Of a DNA stretch of 64,000 nucleotides, positions 32,293-43,754 are shown piece after piece. Position 1 is the stretch's first letter. Each line of letters opens with the position of its first letter. The translations under genes were made by a program, and so were the position numbers. This DNA comes from Fallopia convolvulus. Its lineage: Eukaryota; Streptophyta; Magnoliopsida; Caryophyllales; Polygonaceae. The stretch covers positions 57,033,325 through 57,097,324 of the forward strand of contig OZ024726.1 in assembly GCA_964016875.1 (NCBI GenBank), in the 5' to 3' direction. The notes below the pieces were generated by a model. It was not told where the DNA came from. It saw nothing but the letters and a program-made list of their open reading frames with translations, and searched no databases.

Positions 32293-33294
32293 ATGTCCTC
32301 ATCAGGATCAGATTGCTCTAGCACCCAAAGTGACTTAGATATCACACTTGACCTTATTAAGGAGAATTGTAGTCCTACTAAAGCGGTGGATCACTTAGTT
32401 GCAATTATACAAGACTTAAGAAAGGAAAGGGAGAGTCTCCACCACACGGTAGATCGAATGAATGTGGAGTTATATAGTGCCCATGTCGCTGAAGATGTCT
32501 TGCGTGAAAGGATTGATTTGCTAGAAAGGAAAAGGAATGATTTCAAGGTGAATTGGTGATTCTTTGATTTCAATTATGTAGTTTCAATCATATTTTAGTT
32601 TAGCTTAATGTTGTACAAAGGAATGGAAAATAAGTGCTTGGTTGATTTAAATCATATATCATATCTTGTTTCAATCATATGTTATATTAGGTGAACATGG
32701 CAGCTCCAATGGCTTGGCATGCAGAGCGTACTTGTGCTCTTTTGGCTGTGATGAAAGAGTTGGATCCTCAATTTGAGCAATCTGGGATTACTGATTTCGC
32801 AGAGGTAAGGCGAAGGATGCATCATGCCACTGGTATTTGGTTTTTTGTGGGCACCCTAAAGGCTAGGTTTGAGCTATCAAGAAGGGTGTGGAGGCTTTGG
32901 ACAAAATTTCGTTGCAGTGAAGGTGACATCAATTGGGATCGTTCTAGTGGAAGAGTCATTGGTGACGATTGGTGGTGGGCGGCTAAGACAAGGGTAAGAA
33001 TATGAATTGATTTTTAATATTGTATACTACATGATTAGTTTTGAGTGCTTAATGTTAAGTAGTAATTCACCCATTCTTGTGTTGTAGGAAAATGCAAAAT
33101 TCCAGCGCTTTATACCCCGTGGCATGGATTCAAGGTTGAGCGACGCCATGGATGAGTTGTGGGCACCAAAAGAGAACAACTTGAGTTTTCCACTAGCTAA
33201 AGAGGGTGAAGATGATGAGCTAAGTGAGTTCCCCGAGTTGGATGGAATATACTACGACAATGGTGACATGGATCCGACATATCCGTACATGTAG
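32293..33294 (+). CDS. Myb/SANT-like protein of the Harbinger element (plus strand)
   Basis: Exons 32293-32547, 32691-32993 and 33088-33294 join in frame to 254 residues with no defect. The N-terminal 85 residues start MSSSGSDCSSTQSDLDITLD and end in a predicted coiled coil (LRKERESLHHTVDRMNVELY). The rest resembles the plant Myb/SANT-like domain (Myb_DNA-bind_3): Trp-rich VWRLWTKFRC, NWDRSSGRVIGDDWWWAAKT, then KFQRFIPRGM and an acidic tail. Known PIF/Harbinger elements carry one Myb-like accessory gene that binds the ends and brings the transposase to the nucleus. This appears to be an additional one, convergent with the transposase. It is the only intact gene of the element. Confidence 0.65.
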
Positions 33295-33998
33295 TTGGTG
33301 TATCTCTTGTTTGGGTTGTTGTTTATGTTTTGGATTATTCTGTCTGTTGTTGGTGTTTTGGATCATTTGTTAGGTTTTATGAGTTGTTATTGGTGTTTGG
33401 ATAATTTGATGTTTGTATTGTTAGGTTGTGTGGATTGTGGTTTGGATTGTGTTTGTTGAAACTATTTGCTATGAGCAGGGATTGTGTTTTGGATTCTAGT
33501 TTGTGTTTTGGCATATTGGATAGTGTTTTGTTTCGGTTGTACAGGGTTTTATGTTTCATTTGAGTGCTTTGTAGATGGCTGTTTTTGGATAAATATAGGG
33601 ATGATTTTTTGAGTGCTTTACCAAATGTAGTGATGATTTTTTGACCAAGTTAAGGGCTGATTTTTTAACCAAGTATAGGGCGTTGGTTGGCCAAATGGGT
33701 TGAGACACATATAGGGCGATTTTGGACAAATATAGGGCGATTTTGTTCATCAAAAAGAGAAAAATACATACCAAGTAGCAATTAGCAAAGTCATTAATGG
33801 ATCTTGTTCATAAAAAGAAAAAATACATACCAAGTAGCAAGTACCAAAGTGCAAGGTAAGTGGAATTCTATTATCCCTTGTTCACCAAAAAGAGATGACC
33901 AAAACAAAGCAAAAATATGAACCAAGTACTAAGTACGAATTAATCCCTTACAAGTTGTTCACCAAAAAGAAATCATTCTATACCCGAAACTACTTCTA
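33295..33998. other. Region between convergent Harbinger genes
   Basis: Non-coding, with repeated short phrases such as ACCAAGTATAGGG, ATATAGGGCGAT and CATACCAAGTAGCAA (33590-33850). Probably the 3' UTRs of both genes. Confidence 0.45.
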
Positions 33999-35414
33999 TC
34001 ATACTTTGTAGAACCTCCTATTTGACCATAACTCTTCAGCAATAGCATCCCGAACGGTCCTCATTCCACTGGCTCCTCCATCAAGTCCAAGTTCACCGGT
34101 CATGGGTGAAACGCACTCCTCAAAGTCTTCATCAAGTATGAAATCATGGATCTTGTTTTCCAAAATAAAGTTATGAAGAGCAAAGCAAGCAATGATTATG
34201 TCAATTTGGGTTGGGACACTATTACTTGGCATGGCCGCTAATATCTTCCATCTCTTCTTTAATACGCCAAAGCAACGTTCAATCGTAGTTCTAAGAGATG
34301 AGTGGACCTTGTTGAAGACTTCATAAGCATTCTCGGGAGTATGATTGTGGAATTCCGATTGATGGTACTTTACGCATGAATATGGAACCAAGTACCCGGT
34401 CCTATCCGCATATCCCTTGTCAAGTAGATAATACTTTCCTATATACCAAAAAAAAACTATCTAAAAAACAACATCAAGGATTAGAGCGTCATTAAAGCGT
34501 GGTAGATTGAACTTACCTTTTGGGGGTCGTGGAAAGTTCATGCCCGGGGTTGTTAATGCGTGGTCAAGGATTCGAGCGTCGTGAGCACTCCCTTCCCATC
34601 CGGCAGAAATGAACGTGAAGTACATGTCAAAGTCACATACTGCCATCACGTTAAAGGACGTCATTCCTTTGCGACTCCTATATGGATATTGCTCACTCTT
34701 CGGAATGCAAGCATGGATGTGTGTCCCATCGATTGCTCCAATCGCTCCCTACACAATACATAACAAGGGTGCAAACGAATCATATCTTTAATAGTGCCAA
34801 AATAACTATAGTTCATAACAATGATAAAAGAAGAGAATGACTCATACCTTGAACAAGGAAAATCTTGGCTATGATTTTATCTTCTCTGGAATTGTTGAAA
34901 ATGAGGGATCTCTAGGCTGCAATAGTCGACGTGCCATCCCACTAAACACTTGCTTACGCCCGGTGATAGCCGTCAAAACATCATGAAATGCCCGACTAAT
35001 TGTATCCCCAGAACGTTGGAACCTCTCACATACATCTCTATTAGATACTCCCAAAGATAGAGTGTACACGAAGATGCCCACCTTCTCCAATATGGACATG
35101 TTGCGAGACCGTTTCAATCCATGATTCGCCGCCAAGTCGTCGCACAATTTCTCAAATACATGAGGTTCCATCCGCATAGCATTAGAACACCTTTTTGTAT
35201 TTTCATGACATAGAATTTGTTTCATCCACATGTATCCAGTGAAGTCAGAATCATAGCAAGACACCTTATGAACATACTTGTAGTAGTGTCGTGCAATGAG
35301 GTGGGCACTGCAATTGAATAGCATGGCAAAACCCTTGACGATCTTTCTTCTCTTCTTGTGTTTGGCGAGTTCAAGGGCTGATTTTCCTATACACTGCATG
35401 CACCATAACAACAA
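33999..35414 (-). pseudogene. PIF/Harbinger DDE transposase
   Basis: Exons on the minus strand are about 35414-34848, 34748-34517 and 34438-33999. Exon 1 holds a helix-turn-helix region (GLKRSRNMSILEKVGIFVYT, SNRDVCERFQRSGDTISRAF). The catalytic core has AIDGTH (first Asp), GSAHDARIL (second Asp) and TTIERCFGVLKKRW (Glu), in the order of DDE_Tnp_4. Exon 1 carries one TAG stop at 34869-34871, a few codons before its donor. Past the stop the reading continues normally to FK|GAIGAIDG, so this is a point nonsense mutation. Splice sites are consistent (GTATGAG...GTAG; GTAAGT...ATAG). Apart from that stop it looks complete. The true start could be a few codons further downstream. Confidence 0.88.
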
Positions 35415-35424
35415 CCAATTGACT

Positions 35425-35790
35425 TAGAAATAAACAAAAAACATAGGTGCCAAGGAACAAGTCCTTTCCCAAACACCCTTGACTTAGAAATAAACAAAAA
35501 ACATAGGTGCCAAGGAACAAGTCCTTTCCCAAACACCCTTGACTTAGAAATAAACAAAAAACATAGGTGCCAAGGAACAAGTCCTTTCCCAAACACCCTA
35601 AACAATAAAATGAACAAACAATATAGGTGCCAAGGAACAAGTCCTTTCCCAAACACCCTAAACAATAAAATAAACAAAAAACATAGGTGTCAAGGAACAA
35701 GTCCTTTCCCAAACACCCTAAACAATAAAATGAACAAAAAACATAGGTGCCAAGGAACAAGTCCTTTCCCAAACACCCTAAACAATATGC
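35425..35790. repeat. 60-bp tandem repeat, six copies, in the Harbinger element
   Basis: The unit AACATAGGTGCCAAGGAACA + AGTCCTTTCCCAAACACCCT... recurs every 60 bases. The three left copies carry TTGACTTAGAAATAAAC as spacer and are identical. The right copies carry AAACAATAAAATGAAC. It lies between the transposase start and the Myb-like gene stop, so it sits in the transposase promoter or upstream region. The long minus-strand frame over it is a repeat artefact. Confidence 0.95.
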
Positions 35791-35986
35791 AAACAAATAT
35801 AACAATCCACAAACAACATAAACAAACCAACAAATGTGTAGGACATAATCCGAAACCGAAATCGAAATCCAACAATATCCCAACACACACACATCAAACC
35901 CAAATCCGACATAGTACAATACATGGAGACCATTCTCCAAATCCAAGCATAACAATCCAGAAATTGAAAAGAAGAAACAAGATGGT

Positions 35987-37427
35987 CTAAGAAGATTTAG
36001 ACTCGTTGTTTTTGGCCTTAAGACGGAATTCCAACCAAGATGTCCTAGCAAAGTCAGACTTCATCCTCATGAACAGCTCACGGTTATCCACATTCAAAAC
36101 TTCTTCCATGGCTATGCACCACAAATCTCCTCCCTCAGCTATAACCCCCTTTTCGACCATCTCCTCAATAACAGGCAAAGCATCATCTAGATCATGGTGC
36201 TTTCTCCCCTTCTTTGGTTGCGACGAGGCCTGATCTTCATCAATCCAGGAACATAGCTTTAGACTTGCATGGCCCATCAATTCCATGTGGTCTTTGTATG
36301 TTACTCCTTTCTCACTTGAATGCCTCTTTTCTTTCCGCTTAGTGCCGGGGAATGTAGGGGAATGCTCAACTGTTTGCTTCTTTTTTGTGTTTGCCTGACT
36401 AACATTGACACCACTAATTACAAATTCATGGGCCGAATTCAGGACATCATCACAAGTACCATTCACATTGAATCCACTCATGTCAATCCCACTTTGAGTA
36501 CCATCCACATTCAAGCCACTCATGTCAAACCCAGTTGGAGTAGCATCCACATTCAAAGGAGTAGATAGCGGAGTAACTCCTATGTCATCCAACTCTTCTT
36601 CCCAATCAGCTTCATCATCGTCACCACCGTCATCTTCATCATCAACAGGGATTGCATTTGGATCCATATTCGGTGCAACACAATACTTGCCCGTTGCTAC
36701 AATCCCACCAAAAACCTCAGTCCACAAATCAGTTGTTTCATGGGCCACTCCCTTACGAAATTTCTTATACTCAGGCTTATCCTATAAAAAAAATCCAGGA
36801 TCACAATCAAATAACAAGAAGGGAATGTAATGTAACAAGACTTTAACAAGAAGGGAATGTAATGTAACAAGACTTTAAAAAAATCCAGGATCACAATCAA
36901 ACTCAGGCTTCTCCTATAAAAAAAAATCCAGGATCACATTCAAAACTAACCTTGATTTTCTTATCCCACCAAGCTGCATCAGCTTCAACCGTGTTCAGCT
37001 TTTCATCCCATCCACATCCAGTCTCATTATTCTTCAAATAATCCCATGTTCGCCAAAATTTCTTAACATTGTCAAACTTGTTCCTTGCAGTCTTCCAAGG
37101 CAAACTTTTCCTGTTTTTTCCTTAAACACTTTCACTATATCTGTCCAATTGAATGCTTGACCATAACCATTTTTTTGCATATCTTGACAAATCCTTAGCA
37201 AAAGAGTGGTCAAGTCATCATCCCATTTGAATGACACATTCCTCTTAGTAATTTTGTCCTTCTATAATTCACACCAAGGATAACAATGAAGCAAACAATA
37301 CATTTAAAATCAAAACAAGCATTGAATTAAACAATCTAAGTGCAAGACAAATACATCTAATACCAAATTTTCATACAAACAATGATAATGAACTCAATAT
37401 TGCTACAAATTAGCTTACCGACGGCAT
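35987..37427 (-). pseudogene. Myb/SANT-like accessory gene of the Harbinger element (minus strand)
   Basis: Exons on the minus strand are 37427-37419 (MPS), 37261-36951 and 36781-35987. Exon 2 has the Myb/SANT-like domain (FKWDDDLTTLLLRICQDM, FNWTDIVKVF, FDNVKKFWRTWDYL, GWDEKLNTVEADAAWWDKK). A one-base deletion in an A run near 37107 (GGAAAAGTTTGCC) shifts the frame inside that domain. Exon 3 encodes an acidic segment (DDEDDGGDDDEADWEEELDD), short NVDGTQSGIDMSG-like repeats, and a C-terminal helical region common in these proteins (HHDLDDALPVIEEM, DRELFMRMKS-like). This is the usual Harbinger ORF1, which helps the transposase bind DNA and enter the nucleus. Confidence 0.8.
36782..36945. repeat. 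Local duplications in the Myb-like intron 2
   Basis: AACAAGAAGGGAATGTAATG is duplicated in tandem (36817-36875). The phrase AAAATCCAGGATCACA-TCAAA occurs three times, one copy including the exon 3 acceptor and its first codons (CTCAGGCTTCTCCTAT against CTCAGGCTTATCCTAT). A decoy acceptor may exist at about 36915. Confidence 0.7.
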
Positions 37428-38123
37428 CGTTGTCAAGTTAGTTTCCCCCAAGTTAGTTGAGCAATTGGAAGTGATACTTTCCCCCAATTGTAAAAAACCT
37501 AATTTGACAAAAAAATGGGTATGAACAATTGGAATGCCACTAAAACAAATAGGTATCAACAATTGTAAGAAACAAAAATTTGTCTACCCAATTGGGGTAT
37601 TTTTAGAGGAAGGAGAGCATGAGGAGAAATTCAAACCTGCGAACAAGAGGGGGAGGGGACGAACTCAGACCACCGCACACTTCGCCAGACGAACTCAGAC
37701 CACAGTCGGACCACCGCACCCTCACGCGGACCCGCCGGACCGCCGGATTCGAGTAGTCGGACCGCCAGGGACGAACGGACCTCCTGTGCTCGTGCGAGTG
37801 TGCCTCACAAGAATTGGGACGTGGGAGCAACAAGAGGAGGCTGATGGGGAAATATTGAGAAAAAGATGGGATAGGGTTTCCAAAGAGGGTTTATAAGGGG
37901 GTAATATTTTAATTTTTGTAAGGGCAATTTTGACCTTTCATTTATTACCTTTTAAAAATAAGCAAACCCTCTAACCGAACACCACTTGCTTACAACAAAA
38001 ATAAGTTTTTACTTTTTAGCAACTTTTCAGCAACAGAACTTTACAACACAATCAACTTTAAGTAACTTATCAGCACAGTTTGCTTATAAGTAACGTATAA
38101 GCAAAGTTTACCCGAACGGACCC
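37428..38123. promoter_or_regulatory. Right terminal region of the Harbinger element
   Basis: A GC-rich stretch (37640-37800) with repeated GACGAACTCAGACCAC and CGGACC words is the probable promoter and leader of the minus-strand Myb-like gene. It is followed by AT-rich DNA with TTATAAG palindromes and the right terminal inverted repeat. Confidence 0.45.
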
Positions 38124-38126
38124 AAA

Positions 38127-38543
38127 GAAACTGTTCTACACGATTTGAAGGATGCAAATAACTTGAATTGTTGGTTTAGATCATATGGGCCTATTGGTTC
38201 TATTAGGCTTAAATTTAGGAAGAGTTTCCACTTTGGCAAGGAAAATAGAGGTATACAGAGAACTATACAAGCTAAGACTCCCCACCATAAAACTAGAGAA
38301 CAATACAAGCTATCATTTACCAGAACGTATGTAGCTACAAAACTGTTGTATGTAAATCATGGACTGTGCTTAATCTCCCTACGCTCTGGAGAAACGATTA
38401 CTATAGCAAGAAAAGGTAGACACTTTGTTGGAAATGAATGTGTAATTTATATGCAAATGTTCAGCACGATTCAGGATATTGGCCAGAAAGTTGATTGGGG
38501 CTTGTTGATATGCCCTAATCATTTCTCTATTAGGTTTAAATGA
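38127..38543 (+). pseudogene. LINE ORF1, 3' part (after the Harbinger insertion)
   Basis: It continues ORF1 in the same frame after the duplicated AAA codon. It contains CWFRSYGPIGSIRLKFRKSF and ends ICPNHFSIRFK with TGA at 38541-38543. No zinc knuckle is visible. The TGA overlaps the ORF2 ATG, forming ATGA. Confidence 0.8.
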
Positions 38544-41500
38544 AAGTACGCCTTTGGAATTGTAGGGGTATAGGACGTAAGTCGTTTTGGCCTGAAATTG
38601 ACTCGTTTTGTAAAATAGAGGGTATACAAATTATGGCTATAGTTGAAACTAAAACCGACCAACTTCCATCTAATCAAGTTTGGAGACGAGCTGGATTTGA
38701 TAACATAATTTGGTCTCCAGCTAATGGAAGAGCTGGTGGTATTTGTGTGCTTTGGAAAGAACATCAGTTTACTAATGAAAGAATTGAGGTTCTTCTTCAA
38801 GAACCTCGATTCATAACCCTAAGATACACCAATCTAGCAACTAAATACACCCTAGCTATCTTTTTAGTCTATGCTCCTCCTCAAGAAAATGAAAAAGACA
38901 GCTTTTGGCAACATCTAATTCATTCTATACAATTAACCAACCTTCCCATTATCATCATGGGAGACCTAAATGAAATACAAGAACCTAGTGAAAAGAAGGG
39001 AGGTGCTTATCCAGACCATAACAGATTTGAAAGACTTCTTAGATTCAAAGATAGTTGTAATCTCTTTGATATTCCGGTAATTGGCAGTAAATTCACCTGG
39101 AGGAAAAATAAGACGGAAATAGATAACATATATGAAAAGCTAGATAGAACTCTAGTTTGTCCCCAAGTCCTTTAGTGGTTCCCTAGCATAGCAACAAAAT
39201 TTTTTGCTTTCTCCTCTTCCGACCATAGTAAAATAGCGATTGAACTAAATAATGGAACAATCTCTAAAGCTCAACCTTTCAAGTTTGAAAACATGTGGAT
39301 GCAAAGAAAAGACTTTAGGAATATTGTTAAGCAAGCATGGAGGGCCTCATTTGCCGGCTCTAACATGTTCAAACTGGTAAAGAAAACACAAATACTGAAA
39401 GCCCAAGCTAAACAATGGAATAAAAAAACTTTTGGCAATACATTTGAACAACTTAAACAAATTGATAAAGAGTTATTGGAATTACAACAATTAATCCTAC
39501 TTTCCCCTGATCAAACAGTCATTAACAAACAATCAAGAATTTTAAATAAGAAAGAAATTTTTTTAAACTTTCACAAGACATACTGGAAGCAGAGAGCAAA
39601 AACGAAACACATCAAATTAGTAGACTCAAATGTAGGATATTTTCATAAGATTGCTAGCGGAAGACGGAACAGGAAAATCATTAAGGAAATCACGTCGACA
39701 GAAGGAACACAAATTATAGGTGAGGAAAATATAAGAGAGGAGATTAGAAAGGACTTTAAAACAAGATACATGAAAGAACAGACTAATCGCGATACACTTA
39801 GAGAATATTCCTACTTAATCAACAAAGAGACAACGGATGAAGACAATATAAATCTCATAAAACCCGTCTCCAATGAAGAAGTACGACAAGCCTTAATGCA
39901 AATCAACTCTGATAAGTCCCCTGGACCAGATGGAATGTCGGCAGGATTCTACAAAAAATATTGGGACATTGTAGGACCAGATGTTATCAAAGCAGTCAAA
40001 AGTTTCTTCCATTCCGGAAAGATTCTAAAACAAATCAATCACACCTTCATTACCCTGATACCAAAAAAAGAAAATCCTACTTCCACCAACCATTATCGAC
40101 CGATCAGCCTCTGTTCAACCATTTACAAAATTATCACGAAAATCATTACGGAAAGACTTAAGATAATAATGCCCAAAATCATTCACCCCCTGCAAGGAGC
40201 CTTTGTTGCTAAACGATCAATTCAAGATAATGTTCTTATTGCTCACGAAATAATTCATTCCTTTAAAAAGAGAAACGACAAGGATGGTTGGATAGCGTTA
40301 AAATTAGATATGGAAAAAGCCTATGACAGATTAGATTGGGAGTTTATCTTTGAAATTCTTGAAAAATTTGGATTTGACAGCAGATTTGTAGGATGGATTA
40401 AACAATGTGTTCAAACTGTGTCGTTCTCGGTCCTAGTCAACAATAGTCCAACAGAACTATTTCTCCCAGAACGAGGCCTGAGACAAGGAGATCCGCTATC
40501 TCCCTTCCTGTTTATTCTTGCAACTGAAATACTAGCTATGAAGCTTCAAGAAACTAGCAATTTGGAGAAAAACACTATCGGGTTCCCACTTACCCGCGGC
40601 GGAACCAAGATCCCCTTTCTTGCCTTTGCAGATGACGTTATAATTTTTACTAGAGCAAATCAAACAGCATGTACTAGAACAAAGAGGATAATCGAGGATT
40701 ATTGCGCCATCTCAGAACAAAGAGTCAACTACCATAAATCGGCCTTTCAAACGTCACGAAATGTTGACAATCAACAGAAAAATAGAATTCAACAAACATT
40801 AGGGATTACGGCAATGACTAATCTTGAATCATACCTTGGTTGTCCAATCATCAATGGTCGAGTAAACCGACAGACATTTGATGATACAATAGGAAAAACA
40901 AAGGCACAATTGACTAAATGGAGAGCTAATGCCCTTTCTACGGAAGGACGGGTTGTCCTTTTAAAATCTAACCTGGCTACGAAACCTAACTATGTGATGC
41001 AAAGCTTCATACTTACAAATTCTGTTCATAAAGAATTGGACCAAATTCATAGGACTTTTCTTTGGAATAAGGATATTCACCACAAACCACTTATTGGTTG
41101 GGACAAGATTTGTAAACCTAAACCTTTTGGAGGTCTTGGAATTAGGAAAACTGAACATGTAAACAAGGCATTACAAATGAAACTCCTATGGAAACTCCTA
41201 GCGGAACCAGAGAATATCTGGGTTAAACTAATGAATGAAAAATACCTGAAGGGCATTTCAATATTGTCATACAAAAAACAGAACAATACCTCGTGGCAAT
41301 GGACGAAACTGATGAATTTACGAGAAGATTTTAACAGAGGACTTATTTGGCAAGTAGGGGATGGGAGAACCATAAAATTTTGGACAGACAAATGGTTATT
41401 TCAGGAAACACTAGACAAATTTGCGTTGAACAACGAAGCAATTAATGAATCAACTACGGTTGATGAATTCATAACCAGTGCTAAGACGTGGCGTCTAGAT

Positions 41501-42669
41501 ATCCTTCGTTGTTTACTTCCGAATGACATAGTTAACCAAATCATGTTGATCCCAATTCCGGATAACTAGATTAGGGATCGGTTGTACTGGGCCCCAAGCA
41601 AAAATGGGTGGTTTTCGACGGCTTCGGCTATCGAACTTATCACGGGCGTGAACAACCAAACACCCCATCCCAACAATTGGATATGGAAACTTAATACACA
41701 TCCTAAGGTTAAAAATTTTCTATGGAAAATAGCCTGCAATGGACTCCCAACCAAAGAAAGACTGTTACAAAAATGTATAGCTACCCTACCGGGATGCTTA
41801 ATGTGCAACTGCACCCATGAAAATATAGGACATATTCTTGTAGAATGTCCACACACGAAAAAATTAGTACAGAAAATTAATACAAAATTGGAAATCACTA
41901 TCAAAAACTATAACATGACCAATAAATCAGCAAGTACCATTCTGAATGACTTATTTAGTGGCTTGGGGAGCACTGAGTTCGCGGAATTGGCGGTATGTTG
42001 GTGGTGTATATGGCACCAAAGGAACAAGTTAGTTTTTCAGCAAACTCCCAATGACGTTATCCAGAATCTTGAACAATATACGAAAAACCAAATCGAACAA
42101 TGGGAAAAGTAAAGAGATGGGAAGAAGATGAAGAAAGAACACAACTTCAACCCCAAATTAGACAAAAAAGGAAGAAACGAATAGAAAAATGGAAAAAACC
42201 CTCTGATAATGTTGTCAAACTGAACTTTGACGGATCCAAACTCGATGCCAACCACGCTTCTTCGGGTTTTGTTATACGAGACCATAAGGCAAGAATTATT
42301 AGTCTAGGAACCAGGAAACAAGGACCAATCTCAATTGTGAAGGCAGAAGCTCTTGCACTCAAAGATGGAATCAAAGAAGCTCAAAGAAACGGAATTACAA
42401 AAATTGAGATTGAAGGAGATAACCTCATAGTTATAAATGTTGTTAACAATATAGGAAAATGTCCTTGGGAGATTGAAATACTAATTGCGGATATTATGGT
42501 ATCACTTAGACAATTTAACTTTATGCCAGTCCGATATGTGGGTAGGGAATGCAATGCTGTGGCCGATAAAATAGCTAAGCTGGGCCACAACATCCCTACC
42601 AACCTCCTACTGGACAACTCAGAACTTCAGGTTCTCATCCGCAAGGATGCTCTAGGACGCCCTCCTTAG
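38540..42669 (+). pseudogene. LINE ORF2: endonuclease, reverse transcriptase, RNase H
   Basis: Starts MKVRLWNCRGIGRKSFWPEI at 38540. The APE-type endonuclease has VETKTD, LVYAPPQ and IMGDLNE. The reverse transcriptase has SDKSPGPDGMSAGFYKKYW, PISLCSTIYKIITKI, LKLDMEKAYDRLDWEF, GLRQGDPLSPFLFIL and the catalytic FADDVIIF. A zf-RVT-like region follows (WKLNTHPKVKNFLWKIACNG...). The C-terminal RNase H has NFDGSK (Asp), VKAEALALKDG (Glu) and EGDNLIV (Asp). Defects: TAG at about 39173-39175, TAG at 41567-41569, and a one-base shift near 42098-42115 (GGGAAAAGTAAAG) before the RNase H part. RNase H-bearing L1 elements are known in plants. This copy cannot make a full protein. Confidence 0.92.
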
Positions 42670-42701
42670 AGGGTCTCTTAATCCTTACCTTATCAAAAAA
42701 A

Positions 42702-42718
42702 ATATAGATGATTGGGAA
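42702..42718. repeat. Right target-site duplication of the LINE
   Basis: An exact copy of 28488-28504. Confidence 0.95.
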
Positions 42719-42902
42719 GGTTGGGTGTTTGAGGTTTGATTTTTAGGGTTTCCGATTTTCTTGCAAGTTATGGCATGGATTACAATTTCATGTACGTGAA
42801 GTTGGACCTCAGGCTGCTATATATGAGAATTGAGATTGGCTTATATTTGTAATCGAATGTGTACGTATATGTATGATAATCTGTAAAATTGAGTAATCTA
42901 TA
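42719..42902. other. Short host sequence between LINE and Mutator-like element
   Basis: In the empty site this would directly follow 28504. It could be the 3' UTR or downstream flank of the 27803 gene. No coding signal. Confidence 0.4.
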
Positions 42903-43342
42903 ATTGATATCGGGCCGAATACATAGACAGACCCCTGAACTTACAACTTTTGTTCGCTCAGACCCCTCAACTAAAAAACTTATTTTTTAACCCCCAAACT
43001 TTACACTTTTGTTCCATTAAACACTTTTTGATGACCTGGCAACGCGCTGTATATCAAATGATATTTTAGCGAGTTAAACTCCATTTAATTCCATTAAATT
43101 CTCTTTTTTCCTCTAAAATCTACCACCTTTTCTTTTTTCTTTTTATTTTTTGGGCATATCTCCTCTTTCCCCCTAAAATCTCACTTTTCTTTTTTTTTTA
43201 TTTTAATCTTAGATCTAGATCTGGATGGATTTGCCGACCGATTTTGTAGACAAATCTGTAGACTTTGACGAGGCAGAGAAATTATGCCGGTGGTGATGAA
43301 TTCGAGTCTCCTGTTCCGTCCTTCGGGGAAGTCGGCCTCGAC

Positions 43343-43641
43343 TGTTAAAATATGATTCAAACGTGATGTTAATCATGTTTAGTATATTGTCTAGAATTAA
43401 GGAGAAACATTGTTTAAGAATGTTTACTATTGTTTATTGGTGATTTCTATTATTTAATGTAAACCACTATTTATTAGGCATGATGTTAGAATTAATTAGT
43501 GGTATTAGTTAATCTATTGTAACCTATTTAATCCGTGTAACTTTCATTGTTTTATTTCAAGAAGAAAGAATTTAGTTTCTCACTTTCAAAAAATCTCTTT
43601 CTCGTAATTTTATTATTATTCTTCCTCTGTTAAATCCAACA
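43343..43641 (+). repeat. 5' LTR of the copia element
   Basis: A 299-bp repeat ending CCAACA. Its counterpart is at 47760-48058. Confidence 0.95.
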
Positions 43642-43754
43642 TTTAGTATCAGAGCAAACGTAATTATTTCGGGTTCATATCCAGGGAATTGAGAGAAAAG
43701 AGTGAGTGTTTAAATACAAGGAAAACACGGGTTAAGTGAGAAAAATTGTTCACA

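Larger units (their letters stand above)
31331..38123. mobile_element. PIF/Harbinger DNA transposon, three genes
   Basis: Terminal inverted repeats: GGCTGCGTTTGGGAATGC at the left and, at the right, reverse complement GGGTCCGTTCGGGTAAAC. The 3-bp target duplication AAA is at 31328-31330 and 38124-38126 (the family prefers TWA). Subterminal CTTATAAGC palindromes occur at both ends. The contents are a two-strand gene set: a Myb/SANT-like gene (+, 32293-33294), a DDE transposase (-, 34848-33999 and upstream) and a second Myb/SANT-like gene (-, 37427-35987). The insertion lies in LINE ORF1 and duplicates one AAA codon, so the LINE reading frame is preserved on both sides. Confidence 0.93.
28505..42701 (+). 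mobile_element. Full-length LINE (L1 clade), split by a Harbinger element
   Basis: The interval is bounded by an exact 17-bp target duplication and ends in a short poly-A (TATCAAAAAAAA). Without the 6.8-kb Harbinger insertion the LINE is about 7.4 kb. It has a very long ORF1 followed by ORF2 with APE endonuclease, reverse transcriptase and RNase H. ORF2 starts inside the ORF1 stop (ATGA, 38540-38543). It carries a few stops and one or two frameshifts, so this copy is inactive but young enough that its target duplication is perfect. Confidence 0.95.

Noticed and set aside
35425..35790. CRISPR-like direct repeats
   Set aside because: Units are contiguous 60-bp tandem repeats without unique spacers, in a plant transposon.
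35371..36051. 226-codon minus-strand ORF with repeated CLGKDLFLGTYVFCLF units
   Set aside because: Translation of the 60-bp tandem repeat, whose period is a multiple of three; it has no start context and overlaps the Myb-like exon end.
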